Of a stretch of 64,000 nucleotides of DNA, positions 27,706 to 36,720 are shown piece by piece. Under the pieces are notes generated by a model. That model was not told the DNA's origin, ran no database searches, and worked only from the letters and a program-made list of their open reading frames with translations. A program made the translations under genes and the position numbers. The stretch's first letter is position 1. Each line of letters opens with the position of its first letter. The DNA is from Planctomycetaceae bacterium (GTDB taxonomy: Bacteria > Planctomycetota > Planctomycetia > Planctomycetales > Planctomycetaceae), in contig JAKFWC010000024.1 of the NCBI GenBank assembly GCA_021732975.1, positions 62,001 through 126,000 on the forward strand, written 5' to 3'.

Positions 27706-28263
27706 ATGACCACGTGGATTGAAGGCCGATTTGAAGAAAACGTCGTCACCACCACGCTCGAACAGGCGATGAATTGGGCACGCCAATCGAGCATCTGGCC
27801 GATGACGTTCGGCTTGGCGTGCTGCGCGATCGAGATGATGGCCGCCGGTGCGAGCCGCTACGATATGGACCGCTTCGGGGCGGGTGCCTTTCGTGCGACG
27901 CCGCGGCAAGCCGACCTGATGATCGTCGCCGGGACGGTGACGTACAAGATGGCCAGCCGTGTCCGCCGGTTGTGGGAACAGATGCCCGACCCGAAGTACG
28001 TGATCGCCATGGGCGCCTGCACTGTCGGCGGCGGTCCCTATTTCAAGTATGGCTACCACGTCGTGAAGGGTGTCGACCTGGTGGTGCCGGTTGATGTTTA
28101 CGTCCCCGGGTGTCCCCCGCGTCCGGAAGCGCTGCTCGAAGGCCTGATGCGAATTCAGGACAAGATCAAAGCGAAGAAGATCACCCGCACAACGCCGGAA
28201 ATGCTGCCGATCCCCCACCACACCGGCCGTGTCGGTTTGCCGACCGGATTAATTCACGCCTGA
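27706..28263 (+). CDS. nuoB: Stand-alone NADH-quinone oxidoreductase subunit B-like protein
   Basis: 185 residues that match the NuoB/PSST subunit of respiratory complex I. It has the four cluster N2 cysteines: C39 and C40 in [11 protein letters not shown]105 in GACTVGGG, and C136 in [11 protein letters not shown]. In complex I this subunit carries the last iron-sulfur cluster before quinone. No other nuo gene is adjacent: upstream is sufR, downstream sufC. It may be the sole nuoB feeding a complex I encoded elsewhere, or a paralogue with a role in the suf system. The family is certain; the reason for its place here is not. Confidence 0.92.
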   Translation: MTTWIEGRFEENVVTTTLEQAMNWARQSSIWPMTFGLACCAIEMMAAGASRYDMDRFGAGAFRATPRQADLMIVAGTVTYKMASRVRRLWEQMPDPKYVIAMGACTVGGGPYFKYGYHVVKGVDLVVPVDVYVPGCPPRPEALLEGLMRIQDKIKAKKITRTTPEMLPIPHHTGRVGLPTGLIHA

Positions 28264-28342
28264 TCGCAGCCCTGCTGTTTGATCGCATTTTCAATGAGCC
28301 AGGCATTTCTGCTTGGCGATGACGAAGAAGGTCCGCGACGGT

Positions 28343-29182
28343 ATGTCCAGTTTGCTGAAGATCACCGATCTGCATGTGTCCGTGGAAGACAAGCCGATTC
28401 TCCACGGCGTGAGCCTCGAAATTCGCCAGGGGGAAATCCACGCCCTGATGGGACCGAACGGGTCCGGCAAGAGCACGCTGGCTTACACGCTGGTCGGTCA
28501 CCCGAAGTACGAAATCACCGGCGGCTCGATCGAGATCGACGGGACGCCGCTGAATGAGCTCGACCCGTGTGAACGGGCCCGGAAAGGGCTGTTCCTCGCC
28601 TTCCAGTATCCGGTCACCATCCCCGGCGTGAAGGTCTCCGACTTCCTGCGCCACGCGGTCACCAATGTCCGCAACCCGGAGCGCAAAGACGGCGAAAGCC
28701 TGATCCCGATGCGCGAGTTTCGTAAAGAGCTCAAGCAGAAAATGGAAGAGCTCGGCATGGATACCGAATTCGCCCGGCGATACCTCAACGAAGGGTTCTC
28801 CGGTGGTGAAAAGAAGCGGATGGAAATTCTGCAGCTCGCGATGTTGCAACCCAAGTTCGCCATCCTCGATGAAACCGACAGCGGTCTCGACAGCGACGCC
28901 GTGCGGGTGGTGAGCGAAGGGGTGCGGAAGCTCTCCGGTCCGCAGATGGGCGTGCTGATTATCACCCACCACGAGCGGTTGCTGGAGTACAATGTCCCAC
29001 AGTTCACCCACGTGATGCTCGCGGGGAAGATCGTCGAAACCGGTGACGCCGCACTGGCGCATGAATTGCACAATCACGGTTATGCCCAGATTCGCGAACG
29101 GCATCCGGCGGAAGCGGCGGAAGAACAATCCCGGCAAAACCGCCCCGAAACGGTCGGCGTCGCCACTGCGGTCGCGAAGTAG
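28343..29182 (+). CDS. sufC: Fe-S cluster assembly ATPase SufC
   Basis: 279-residue ABC-type ATPase of the SUF system. The Walker A motif is GPNGSGKST. The signature FSGGEKKRMEIL has the SufC-type GGEKKR form, followed by Walker B AILDETDSGLD and the H-loop ITHH. It drives conformational changes of the SufB-SufD scaffold during cluster assembly in the cytoplasm. The ATG at 28343 (MSSLLKI) aligns with the family N-terminus better than a TTG 30 bases upstream. The tail is about 20 residues longer than usual. sufB follows after 192 bases. Confidence 0.95.
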   Translation: MSSLLKITDLHVSVEDKPILHGVSLEIRQGEIHALMGPNGSGKSTLAYTLVGHPKYEITGGSIEIDGTPLNELDPCERARKGLFLAFQYPVTIPGVKVSDFLRHAVTNVRNPERKDGESLIPMREFRKELKQKMEELGMDTEFARRYLNEGFSGGEKKRMEILQLAMLQPKFAILDETDSGLDSDAVRVVSEGVRKLSGPQMGVLIITHHERLLEYNVPQFTHVMLAGKIVETGDAALAHELHNHGYAQIRERHPAEAAEEQSRQNRPETVGVATAVAK

Positions 29183-29374
29183 CAACGGAGGCGGAACCGT
29201 TCCACCAGATCGCACTGAGGTCGTGATGGCAACCACCCCACTCATCCCCCGATGCAAGACTGGCCGGGTGGGTCGCGTTGATGCTTCCCATGGCGCGGTC
29301 CGCGTCGATCTGTGAATAGCTAAAGAATCCTGCCGGATGTGATTTGCCGGCTGTCGAAATGAGGATTGCTGACC

Positions 29375-30790
29375 ATGTCCACAGAAGCTCCCGCGACACC
29401 GGAAGTCGGCGTTGGCGATTATCAATACGGGTTCCACTACGGCACCGAAGACTACGTCTTCCGCGGCCGGAAGGGGATCGATCGCGATATCGTCAAGCAG
29501 ATTTCGCAGATCAAGAAGGAACCGAAGTGGATGCTGGACTTCCGTCTGGAAGCCCTCGACATCTTCTTCCAGAAGCCGATGCCCAAGTGGGGCGGCGCGC
29601 TGTCGGAACTCGATTTCCAGGACATTTTCTACTACGTTCGGGCGTCCGACAAGCAGGAAACAAGCTGGGAAAGCCTGCCGGATGACATTCGCAAGACATA
29701 CGACCGCCTGGGCATCCCGGAAGCCGAGAAGAAATATCTCGCTGGGGTGAAGGCGCAGTACGAGTCGGAAGTCGTCTACGGCAGTCTGCAGGAAGACCTG
29801 TCCAACAAGGGTGTGATCTTCACCGACACTGATTCGGCGCTGCGTGATCATCCCGAGTTGTTCCGCGAATACTTTGGCACCGTGATTCCGTCCGCGGACA
29901 ACAAATTCGCGGCCCTCAACTCGGCGGTCTGGTCGGGCGGATCGTTCATCTATGTGCCGAAGGGCGTGCAGATCGAATTTCCGTTGCAGGCCTACTTCCG
30001 CATCAACTCGGAGAACATGGGCCAGTTCGAGCGGACGCTGATCATCGTCGACGAAGAGGCTTCGATCCATTACGTCGAAGGCTGCACCGCTCCGACCTAC
30101 AGTTCCGAAAGCCTGCACTCCGCGGTGGTCGAGATCATCGTCAAGCGGAACGCCCGCTGCCGGTACACCACCATTCAAAACTGGTCGAACAACGTCTACA
30201 ACCTCGTCACCAAGCGGGCGATGGCCTACGGCGACTCCCTGATGGAATGGGTCGACGGCAACCTCGGCTCCAAGCTGACGATGAAGTACCCGGCCATCTA
30301 CCTGATGGAACCGGGTGCCCGCGGTGAGACACTCTCCATCGCCTTTGCTAATCACGGCCAACACCAGGACGCCGGGGCAAAGATGGTCCACTGCGCTCCG
30401 CACACGTCGAGTCGCATCATCTCGAAGAGCATCAGCAAAGGGGGCGGCCGCGCCAGTTACCGCGGTCTGGTGAAAGTCGAGAACAACGCCCATCACTGCA
30501 AATCGAACGTGGTGTGCGACGCGCTGATTCTCGACTCGGCCAGCCGAAGCGATACCTACCCGTACATCGAAGTCGATCAGGACAATGTCGCCATTGAGCA
30601 CGAAGCCTCCGTCTCAAAAATCGCGGAAGAACAACTGCTCTATCTGATGAGCCGCGGGATGACCGAGACCGAAGCCTCCGCGATGATCGTCACCGGGTTC
30701 ATCGAGCCGCTGGTGAAAGAGCTGCCGATGGAATATGCGGTGGAAATGAACCGGCTGATCGAACTGCAGATGGAAGGTAGCGTGGGATAA
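29375..30790 (+). CDS. sufB: Fe-S cluster assembly scaffold protein SufB
   Basis: 471-residue SufB, the scaffold on which nascent Fe-S clusters form with SufC and SufD. Typical stretches include [24 protein letters not shown] with the conserved cysteine, the glycine-rich [12 protein letters not shown], and [15 protein letters not shown] near the C-terminus, where the conserved SufB cysteine is also visible (NVVCDALIL). Length is normal. The ATG at 29375 is preferred, with GAGG upstream. A Uma2-type gene starts only 5 bases after the stop. Confidence 0.96.
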   Translation: MSTEAPATPEVGVGDYQYGFHYGTEDYVFRGRKGIDRDIVKQISQIKKEPKWMLDFRLEALDIFFQKPMPKWGGALSELDFQDIFYYVRASDKQETSWESLPDDIRKTYDRLGIPEAEKKYLAGVKAQYESEVVYGSLQEDLSNKGVIFTDTDSALRDHPELFREYFGTVIPSADNKFAALNSAVWSGGSFIYVPKGVQIEFPLQAYFRINSENMGQFERTLIIVDEEASIHYVEGCTAPTYSSESLHSAVVEIIVKRNARCRYTTIQNWSNNVYNLVTKRAMAYGDSLMEWVDGNLGSKLTMKYPAIYLMEPGARGETLSIAFANHGQHQDAGAKMVHCAPHTSSRIISKSISKGGGRASYRGLVKVENNAHHCKSNVVCDALILDSASRSDTYPYIEVDQDNVAIEHEASVSKIAEEQLLYLMSRGMTETEASAMIVTGFIEPLVKELPMEYAVEMNRLIELQMEGSVG

Positions 30791-30795
30791 TCGCC

Positions 30796-31392
30796 ATGTC
30801 CGCCGTGCCGTTGCCATTCGTGAGTCAGGCCGAGTACCTCGAACGGGAGCGGTCTGCGCCGACGAAGAGCGAATATTTCCGCGGCGATGTGTTTCTGATG
30901 GCGGGCGGTTCGGAATCACATAGCTTGATTGCCGGCAACTTGGTAACGGCTCTCAATAACGCCCTCGGGGATCGCCCCTGTCGTGTTTACACAAGCGATC
31001 AACGACTCAAGTCTCCGACGGGATTGTTCACCTACCCCGACGCTTCCGTCGTGTGCGGCGATCGCGAATACCTGGATGATCGCCGCGACACCTTGTTGAA
31101 TCCTTTGGTCATTATGGAAGTGTTGTCGCCCTCAACCGAAGGATACGACCGCGGCAAGAAGTTTGAACACTACCGAACGATCCCCTCGCTACGGGAATAC
31201 ATCCTCGTCGCACAGGACGCACCGACCATCGAACGGTTCTTTCGAGATCACGCCACGGGTCAATGGACTCTGTCGGAACATCATGGTCTGGAAGATGTCA
31301 TGCACATTGATGCGCTCGATTGCCAATTACTGCTGAAGGATGTGTTTCGGAAAGTCGATTTCCCGCCCGATTCACCAACAGTCGTGAGCTAA
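30796..31392 (+). CDS. Uma2 family PD-(D/E)XK endonuclease-like protein
   Basis: 198 residues of the Uma2/DUF820 family, a restriction-endonuclease-like fold expanded in cyanobacteria and planctomycetes. The motifs are AEYLERERSAPTKSEYFRGDVFLM at the N-terminus, the core aspartate in YPDASVVCG, and VLSPSTEGYDRGKKFEHYR. Function in most members is unknown. It lies between sufB (5 bases upstream) and sufD (64 bases downstream) on the same strand, so it is probably transcribed with them. Such genes are often inserted among unrelated genes, and a role in Fe-S assembly is not implied. Confidence 0.9.
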   Translation: MSAVPLPFVSQAEYLERERSAPTKSEYFRGDVFLMAGGSESHSLIAGNLVTALNNALGDRPCRVYTSDQRLKSPTGLFTYPDASVVCGDREYLDDRRDTLLNPLVIMEVLSPSTEGYDRGKKFEHYRTIPSLREYILVAQDAPTIERFFRDHATGQWTLSEHHGLEDVMHIDALDCQLLLKDVFRKVDFPPDSPTVVS

Positions 31393-31456
31393 TCTCACTT
31401 GACCATTCATCACATCGCGGATCAACATTCCGCAGAGAGCTCTGGACTGAGAACGC

Positions 31457-32758
31457 ATGACTACGACGATGGCCACCCCCTGGTCGACCGCCGCCTTTGA
31501 AGAATTCCTCGCCTCGCGCAATGAACCCGCATGGCTCATCGATCGGCGGCGACAGGCGTTTGCGGCGTATCAGGAATTGCTGAAGAAGCCGCTTGATCCG
31601 GAAGAGTTCAAGCGAATCGATCTCCGCGCGCTGCGGCCAGAGAAGTTCTCACTGGCTGCAACGGAGTACACCGCGCCGCTCGCGACGTTGATGGCGAACC
31701 GTGCGGATTTTGGCGGCACAGTCTCGCACGTCGATGGCCGGGCCGTGGCCAGTCAGTTGCGGCCGGAGCTGGCCGCTAAGGGCGTCATTTTCGGTTCGTG
31801 GGAAACGGTGCTGGCGACCCGTCCGGAGATCCTGCAAGCCATAGAGCGCGCCGTTCCGGCAGACACCGATCGCTTCTCCGCCTGGCATACGGCGTTCTGC
31901 ACCGGCGGAACAGTGTTGTTCGTCCCGCGTAACGTGCAGGTGGAAGTGCCGCTTTACAGTTTGATTGGACTCGCGACCAACGGCGCGGCAGACCTGAGCC
32001 ACACGCTCGTCGTTCTCGAAGAAGGTGCTTCCGCAACGCTGCTGGAAGAAACCGCGTCGCTCGATCCGAATCATACCGGACTGCATGTGGGAGCCGTCGA
32101 ACTACTCGTCGCGCCGCGGGCCGTGTTGCGATACGTGCAGCTTCAGAACTGGGGCGAAAAAGTCTGGCATCTCGCCCATCAGGCCGGCCGCGTGGCCAAT
32201 GATGCCTCGCTGCAATGGACCGTCGGCGGTCTCGGGGCGAAGGTCGCCCACATTCATCAGGACATTCACCTCGATGGCAAAGGGGCCGCGGCAGAAGTTA
32301 ACGGGGTCACCTTTTCGACCGACAAACAGATTCACTCCTACTACACGCAGCAGGGCCACCATGCCCCCAACACCCGCAGCGACTTGCTCTATAAAGACGT
32401 GATCCGTGACCGGGCTCGCATCGTTTGGCGGGGCATGATTCAGGTCGATGTCGATGCCCAGAAGACCGACGGGTATCAACGCAACGATGCCCTGATGCTC
32501 AGCGATGCTTGTCGAGCCGACCTCATTCCCGGTTTGGAGATCGAAGCCGACGATGTCCGCTGTACTCACGGGGCAACCGCTGGACGCGTTGATGAAGAAC
32601 AACTCTTCTACTGCATCTGCCGCGGGATCAGCCGGAGCGAAGCGATGCATGTGATTGTCGAAGGCTTTTTCCAGCGGGTGTATGACCGCATTCCGGTCGA
32701 GCTCGTAAGAGAAACGCTCAGCCACGCGGTGCAGAAGAAACTCGGAATCGACGGTTAG
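31457..32758 (+). CDS. sufD: Fe-S cluster assembly protein SufD
   Basis: 433-residue SufD, the partner of SufB in the SufBC2D scaffold. Its C-terminal half is homologous to SufB: KTDGYQRNDALMLSDACRADLIPGLEIEADDVRCTHGAT. The N-terminal part contains the divergent helical region and FVPRNVQVEVPLYSLIGL. The histidine in the CTHGAT motif corresponds to the residue implicated in cluster formation at the SufB-SufD interface. The start ATG 31457 fits the family. The next gene follows after 33 bases. Confidence 0.94.
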   Translation: MTTTMATPWSTAAFEEFLASRNEPAWLIDRRRQAFAAYQELLKKPLDPEEFKRIDLRALRPEKFSLAATEYTAPLATLMANRADFGGTVSHVDGRAVASQLRPELAAKGVIFGSWETVLATRPEILQAIERAVPADTDRFSAWHTAFCTGGTVLFVPRNVQVEVPLYSLIGLATNGAADLSHTLVVLEEGASATLLEETASLDPNHTGLHVGAVELLVAPRAVLRYVQLQNWGEKVWHLAHQAGRVANDASLQWTVGGLGAKVAHIHQDIHLDGKGAAAEVNGVTFSTDKQIHSYYTQQGHHAPNTRSDLLYKDVIRDRARIVWRGMIQVDVDAQKTDGYQRNDALMLSDACRADLIPGLEIEADDVRCTHGATAGRVDEEQLFYCICRGISRSEAMHVIVEGFFQRVYDRIPVELVRETLSHAVQKKLGIDG

Positions 32759-32791
32759 TCGCTTGCACGCATTTTAGACTATTGGCAAACC

Positions 32792-33520
32792 ATGACTGCG
32801 ATGATGGAACTAATGGCCGCGATCGATGAACTCCCGGTGGGGGCGCGGAAGTCGATTTTTGTCGATGATGTCCCGGCGCTGTTAATTCGGGTTGCCGACG
32901 AATACTTCGCGATCGAGGACGTTTGTTCGCACGATGGTCAACCACTGACCGACGGCCCGGTGCAAGCGGGGCAAATTACCTGCCCGCGGCACGGCGCCCG
33001 GTTCGATCTCCGCACGGGCAAGCCGATGTGCATGCCGGCCACTTCACCGATCAGCGTGTTCGCCGTGGAATGCCGGGCCGATGGGATTTACGTCGGTCCG
33101 AAAGAGAGCGCATCAGCCTCGTCCGCGGCCGCAGTGGCCTCGACTGTTGTAACATCGGGAACGACGCAGACGGCTTCCTCGAACGCGAGCGCTGTGGCCC
33201 GCGAAGCGCAAGCGAATGGGGATGTTGATGATGGCGCGATCATTGATGCGCTTCGACAAGTCATCGACCCGGAATTGATGATCAACATTGTCGATTTGGG
33301 CTTGGTTTACGCCGTCAATCATGGTGAGAAGAAAATCCAGATTGACATGACGCTCACCAGTCCCGCGTGTCCGGCCGGACCGCAGATTGTGCAGCAGGCC
33401 AAGATGGTCCTCGAAAAGCTGCCCGGGATCGAGGAAGCGCAGATCAAGCTGACGATGTCGCCGCCGTGGACGCCGGACCGGATGACGGACGAAGCCCGCG
33501 ATCAATTGGGCATTTTTTAA
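32792..33520 (+). CDS. Rieske ferredoxin - DUF59 (SufT/MIP18-like) fusion protein
   Basis: 242 residues with two domains. Residues about 5-105 form a Rieske [2Fe-2S] domain with ligands C45 and H47 (CSHDGQ) and C64 and H67 (CPRHGARFDLRTG), close to the ferredoxins of dioxygenase systems. An Ala/Ser/Thr-rich linker spans about 106-142. Residues about 143-242 are a DUF59 domain (IDALRQVIDPELMINIVDLGLV and TLTSPACPAGPQI with C193), the SufT/MIP18 fold that helps mature Fe-S proteins. The position at the end of the suf run supports a role in cluster transfer or electron supply for it. The fusion is visible; the function is inferred. Confidence 0.88.
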   Translation: MTAMMELMAAIDELPVGARKSIFVDDVPALLIRVADEYFAIEDVCSHDGQPLTDGPVQAGQITCPRHGARFDLRTGKPMCMPATSPISVFAVECRADGIYVGPKESASASSAAAVASTVVTSGTTQTASSNASAVAREAQANGDVDDGAIIDALRQVIDPELMINIVDLGLVYAVNHGEKKIQIDMTLTSPACPAGPQIVQQAKMVLEKLPGIEEAQIKLTMSPPWTPDRMTDEARDQLGIF

Positions 33521-33743
33521 ATCGTCCGCGGTTCTTTGTCAGTTGTCCACGGTGAAGGACTTTGAGATCGCTGCTCGCGGTTTCGCGTCTCGCGCTGGTA
33601 TCACCGCATGCCTGCCAGCTTCCGTCATCCCGTGCTGGCGCTGCGAACTGGTTTGGGAAAATGAGATTGCGAAATCGCGCGCGATCGGTGCATACTGCTG
33701 GCGCGTGATTTCTCCTCTCTGTCGCTCGTACGGGAACCTCATC

Positions 33744-34781
33744 ATGGTGCCTTGTCCCGATTGTGATGGCGGCTCGTTGTCGTCTGTGTCGCGTCGTCAG
33801 TTCGTAAAAACCGTCGGTGCGACCGCCGCCGTGGTGAGCGTTACTCCGATGCTGGCTCGCGGCGATGACTCGACCGGCAAGCCAATGCCTGAGAATCTCG
33901 TCAAGACATTGTTCGATTCACTGACGCCGGAACAGAAAGAAGAAATCTGTTTCGACTGGGACCACAAGGACGATCGTGGTCTGCTGCGGATGCACGTCTC
34001 GAACAACTGGAGCATCACCGAGAAGAAGATTGGTGACAGCAACTTCTTCAAGAAAGATCAGCAGGACATGATCGAGGCCTTGTTCTGGGGTCTCTACAAT
34101 CCCGACTGGCATGACCGCATCAAGAAACAACTGCAGGACGATGCCGGTGGCTACGGCAAGCAGCAATCGATTGCGATGTTCGGCACACCGGGTTCGGGCA
34201 AGTTTGAATTCGTAATGACCGGCCGTCATCTCACCATCCGTTGCGATGGCGACAGCACCGAGCACACCGCATTCGGCGGACCGATCTTCTACGGTCACGC
34301 GGCGAAAGACTTCAACGAAGCTCCGGACCATCCGGGCAGCGTGTTCTGGGATCAGTCCAAGAAAGCCAACGCTCTGTTCCAGATGCTCGATGGCAAGCAG
34401 CGGGATGTGGCCCTCATCGAGAAGGCCCCACCCGAAAGCCAGGTCCACTTCAGCGGCAAGTCGAAAGTGATTCCCGGTCTGCCGATTAGCGAATTGACGG
34501 CCGATCAGAAAGCACACGCACAGACGGTGCTGAGCACGCTGCTCGAACCGTATCGCACTTCGGACCAGGCCGAAGCACGGAAGTGCCTCGAAGCGCAGGG
34601 CGGGCTCGATCAATGCCGCATCGCCTTCTATCAATCGGGCGATCTCGGCAATGACAAAGTCTGGGACATGTGGCGGATCGAAGGTCCGTCGTTCGTGTGG
34701 CACTACCGTGGGGCGCCGCACATCCACGTGTGGGTCAACGTCGCCGACGATCCGTCGGTGCAGATCACCACGCGCGGATAA
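33744..34781 (+). CDS. Tat-exported DUF3500 domain protein
   Basis: 345 residues with an N-terminal twin-arginine signal (SRRQFVKTVGATAAVVSV, R17-R18). The rest matches the DUF3500 family, seen in segments such as WDHKDDRGLLRMHVSNNWSI, MFGTPGSGKFEFVMTGRHLT and GAPHIHVWVNV. Several conserved His and Asp residues suggest metal binding, but no reaction is established. I chose the ATG at 33744 with GGGAA upstream; the frame is open for another 67 codons, but that part has no signal or family match. A hairpin follows the stop. Confidence 0.84.
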   Translation: MVPCPDCDGGSLSSVSRRQFVKTVGATAAVVSVTPMLARGDDSTGKPMPENLVKTLFDSLTPEQKEEICFDWDHKDDRGLLRMHVSNNWSITEKKIGDSNFFKKDQQDMIEALFWGLYNPDWHDRIKKQLQDDAGGYGKQQSIAMFGTPGSGKFEFVMTGRHLTIRCDGDSTEHTAFGGPIFYGHAAKDFNEAPDHPGSVFWDQSKKANALFQMLDGKQRDVALIEKAPPESQVHFSGKSKVIPGLPISELTADQKAHAQTVLSTLLEPYRTSDQAEARKCLEAQGGLDQCRIAFYQSGDLGNDKVWDMWRIEGPSFVWHYRGAPHIHVWVNVADDPSVQITTRG

Positions 34782-34800
34782 GCCGGACTGCCAAACGATG

Positions 34801-34834
34801 CAGAAGCCCGGGATCAATTTCATCCGGGCTTCTG
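34801..34834 (+). terminator. Terminator-like hairpin after the DUF3500 gene
   Basis: An 11-bp stem, CAGAAGCCCGG / CCGGGCTTCTG, with two further pairs beyond a single unpaired base, begins 20 bases after the DUF3500 stop. The following bases are CTCTTGG, so the T run is weak. Confidence 0.6.
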
Positions 34835-34962
34835 CTCTTGGCAGCGCTCGCCTCTGGCGGCACAATGCCCCCGTTGTGTTCAATCGGCGGAACGCGTTGC
34901 TTCATTCTGCGAACACGGCTGCGGCTCGAACAGCAGCCGAGTGGCTCCAAAGGACGAACTGA

Positions 34963-35877
34963 GTGACGTCTTCCCAATCCGAAACTTCGTCGACCATGCC
35001 CTGGTGGTCGAAGCTCGTGCGTCCACTCTGGACCGATTCCTGCAGGAAATTTCTTGCCGGCGAGATCCCCGTCGCACTGCATCAATCACTGGTCTGTGGC
35101 GACGATCTGGCCGATCAGGTGGCTGCGCTGCAGACACGGCCTCAATGGGCTTTCGGTGTCCTGCGAAAGCGGCTGTGGCAATTCGGACTGCAACGTTCGG
35201 CCGAACTGTTTCATCGTCGGAACATTACGGTCTCGTCGCTGAACTGGGCCGGTGGCTTTACCGGTTCCCTCGGTTTTCAGTTTCGCGAAGCGGTGGACGA
35301 CGCCTTGTCGGCCCTGGAAGAAGCGGACTGCATCGGCACCCGCACGCTGGTGATCGCGCCGGGTGGGCAAGGGACGTTCACGTATCGCCATGCGCGACGA
35401 ATGGCCATTGACGGCGTGCAGCGTTTGCTCGCCCCCGCGGCCGATCGACGCCTCCGTTTGGCAATCCTCGTAGATTTGGGAACAAAAGCCTCGCAACGCT
35501 CGTTGATTCAATCGTGGACCGCCGCTGCGGAATTCCTCGAAGACATTGGCGCTCCGCATGTCGGATTGGCCGGTCCCCTTCCCACAATTTCATCCCTCGC
35601 AACGGGATCCCAAGCCTGGGAGGCCTGTGCGGCAAAACTGTTCATTGTGACATCGCAAGCGGAACCGGGTAGCGTAGGACGGCAAAGTCTGGGATCTGGT
35701 CCAGCCGATGTCGCGACGGTCTTCGCGCGGCTGAAATCGGCCGGATTTCGCGGAACCTGGGAGTTCGCTTCACCGACGTGTGCTGCCCCCTGGTGGAACG
35801 GTCGCGAAGCATTGCTGCACTGCTGCTCATGGGTGAATACGGTGTCTCGACAACTGTCGCGGGTCCGCGCGGGGTAG
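34963..35877 (+). CDS. TIM-barrel protein, sugar phosphate isomerase/epimerase-like
   Basis: 304 residues. The pattern of alternating strands and helices (ITVSSLNWAGGFTGSLGFQF, then EEADCIGTRTLVIAPGGQ, then RLAILVD and GTWEFASP) resembles the xylose isomerase-like TIM barrels of the sugar phosphate isomerase/epimerase superfamily. Several of the usual metal-binding Glu, His and Asp positions are not obvious, so the protein may be non-catalytic or diverged. The GTG at 34963 has AGGA 8 bases upstream; an ATG at 34996 is an alternative. The gene begins a run that continues through the HTH-EIIA fusion gene. The superfamily call is moderate. Confidence 0.68.
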   Translation: MTSSQSETSSTMPWWSKLVRPLWTDSCRKFLAGEIPVALHQSLVCGDDLADQVAALQTRPQWAFGVLRKRLWQFGLQRSAELFHRRNITVSSLNWAGGFTGSLGFQFREAVDDALSALEEADCIGTRTLVIAPGGQGTFTYRHARRMAIDGVQRLLAPAADRRLRLAILVDLGTKASQRSLIQSWTAAAEFLEDIGAPHVGLAGPLPTISSLATGSQAWEACAAKLFIVTSQAEPGSVGRQSLGSGPADVATVFARLKSAGFRGTWEFASPTCAAPWWNGREALLHCCSWVNTVSRQLSRVRAG

Positions 35878-36004
35878 CGGACCGTTGCGGCATTGGGCAC
35901 AATACAGGAAAGAAAGACGGCCGACTTGCCTTCTCGACGGAGATCGCTGCCGAGGACGCCTTTCCAAGACTGCCCCCGCTTCCCTCCTGCCGGTTAGCCC
36001 GCCC

Positions 36005-36709
36005 ATGTCCCAAGACTGGTACACGCTCGACGAACTCTCGCGGCAACTGGGTCGCGACCGCCGTGAAATCGAGAAACTGGTGCACCGTGGACGAATTCCA
36101 GGCCGCAAGATTTCCGGAGACTGGCAGTTTCATCCGGCCGAGATCACCCATTGGCTCGAGCAGGAAATGCGCGAATACACCGACCGCGAACTCGCGCTGG
36201 TCGAGCAAACCCATCGCTCGGGCGAAGTCAACGATGCGTCACCGGTCGCCAGCTTGTTGACACTCGAAACGACGCAGGTTCCACTCAACGCGCGAACCAA
36301 ACGTTCCGTTCTGGAAACGCTGGTCGAAGTCGCCGGACGGACCTGGCAGATTTGGCAACCCGCCGCGATTCTTGCCGCGCTACAGGAACGGGAAGCCGTC
36401 TTGTCGACTGCGTTCGATAACGGCGTTTCAATTCCTCACCCGCGGAATCCGTTACCCGATGCGGTGGGACAGTCGGTCATTGCGTTCGGTAAGACCTCGT
36501 CCGGAATTGCCTTCGGGGCTCCCAATCGCGGACTGACGGATATGTTCTTTCTGATCCTGTGCCGCGATTCCCGCACGCACCTGCAAGTGCTGGCGCGACT
36601 CGGCCGCCTGATGCAGACGCCTGGCTTTCTCGATAAATTGCGGGCGACCGAAGATTCGGTTACCGCATATGAGACGATTGTCGAGGCCGATCAGCACCTT
36701 TTGGTGTGA
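36005..36709 (+). CDS. HTH (excisionase/MerR-like) - PTS EIIA fusion protein
   Basis: 234 residues. Residues 4-55 form a helix-turn-helix of the excisionase/MerR type (YTLDELSRQLGRDRREIEKLVHRGRIPGRK and SGDWQFHPAEITHWLEQ). Residues about 90-234 form a PTS EIIA domain of the fructose/nitrogen type, with the phospho-accepting H145 in VSIPHPRNP. EIIA proteins receive phosphate from HPr. Joined to a DNA-binding domain, this would be a phosphorylation-responsive regulator instead of a transporter part. No EIIB or EIIC gene is nearby. The ATG at 36005 starts right before the HTH. The alpha/beta hydrolase gene follows after 11 bases. Confidence 0.85.
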   Translation: MSQDWYTLDELSRQLGRDRREIEKLVHRGRIPGRKISGDWQFHPAEITHWLEQEMREYTDRELALVEQTHRSGEVNDASPVASLLTLETTQVPLNARTKRSVLETLVEVAGRTWQIWQPAAILAALQEREAVLSTAFDNGVSIPHPRNPLPDAVGQSVIAFGKTSSGIAFGAPNRGLTDMFFLILCRDSRTHLQVLARLGRLMQTPGFLDKLRATEDSVTAYETIVEADQHLLV

Positions 36710-36720
36710 ACAGAACCGCC

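Noticed and set aside
28181-30601. 806-codon open frame on the minus strand across nuoB end, sufC and sufB
   Set aside because: It lies opposite well-recognised genes on the plus strand, has no family motif and arises from GC-rich codon use. It is a shadow frame.
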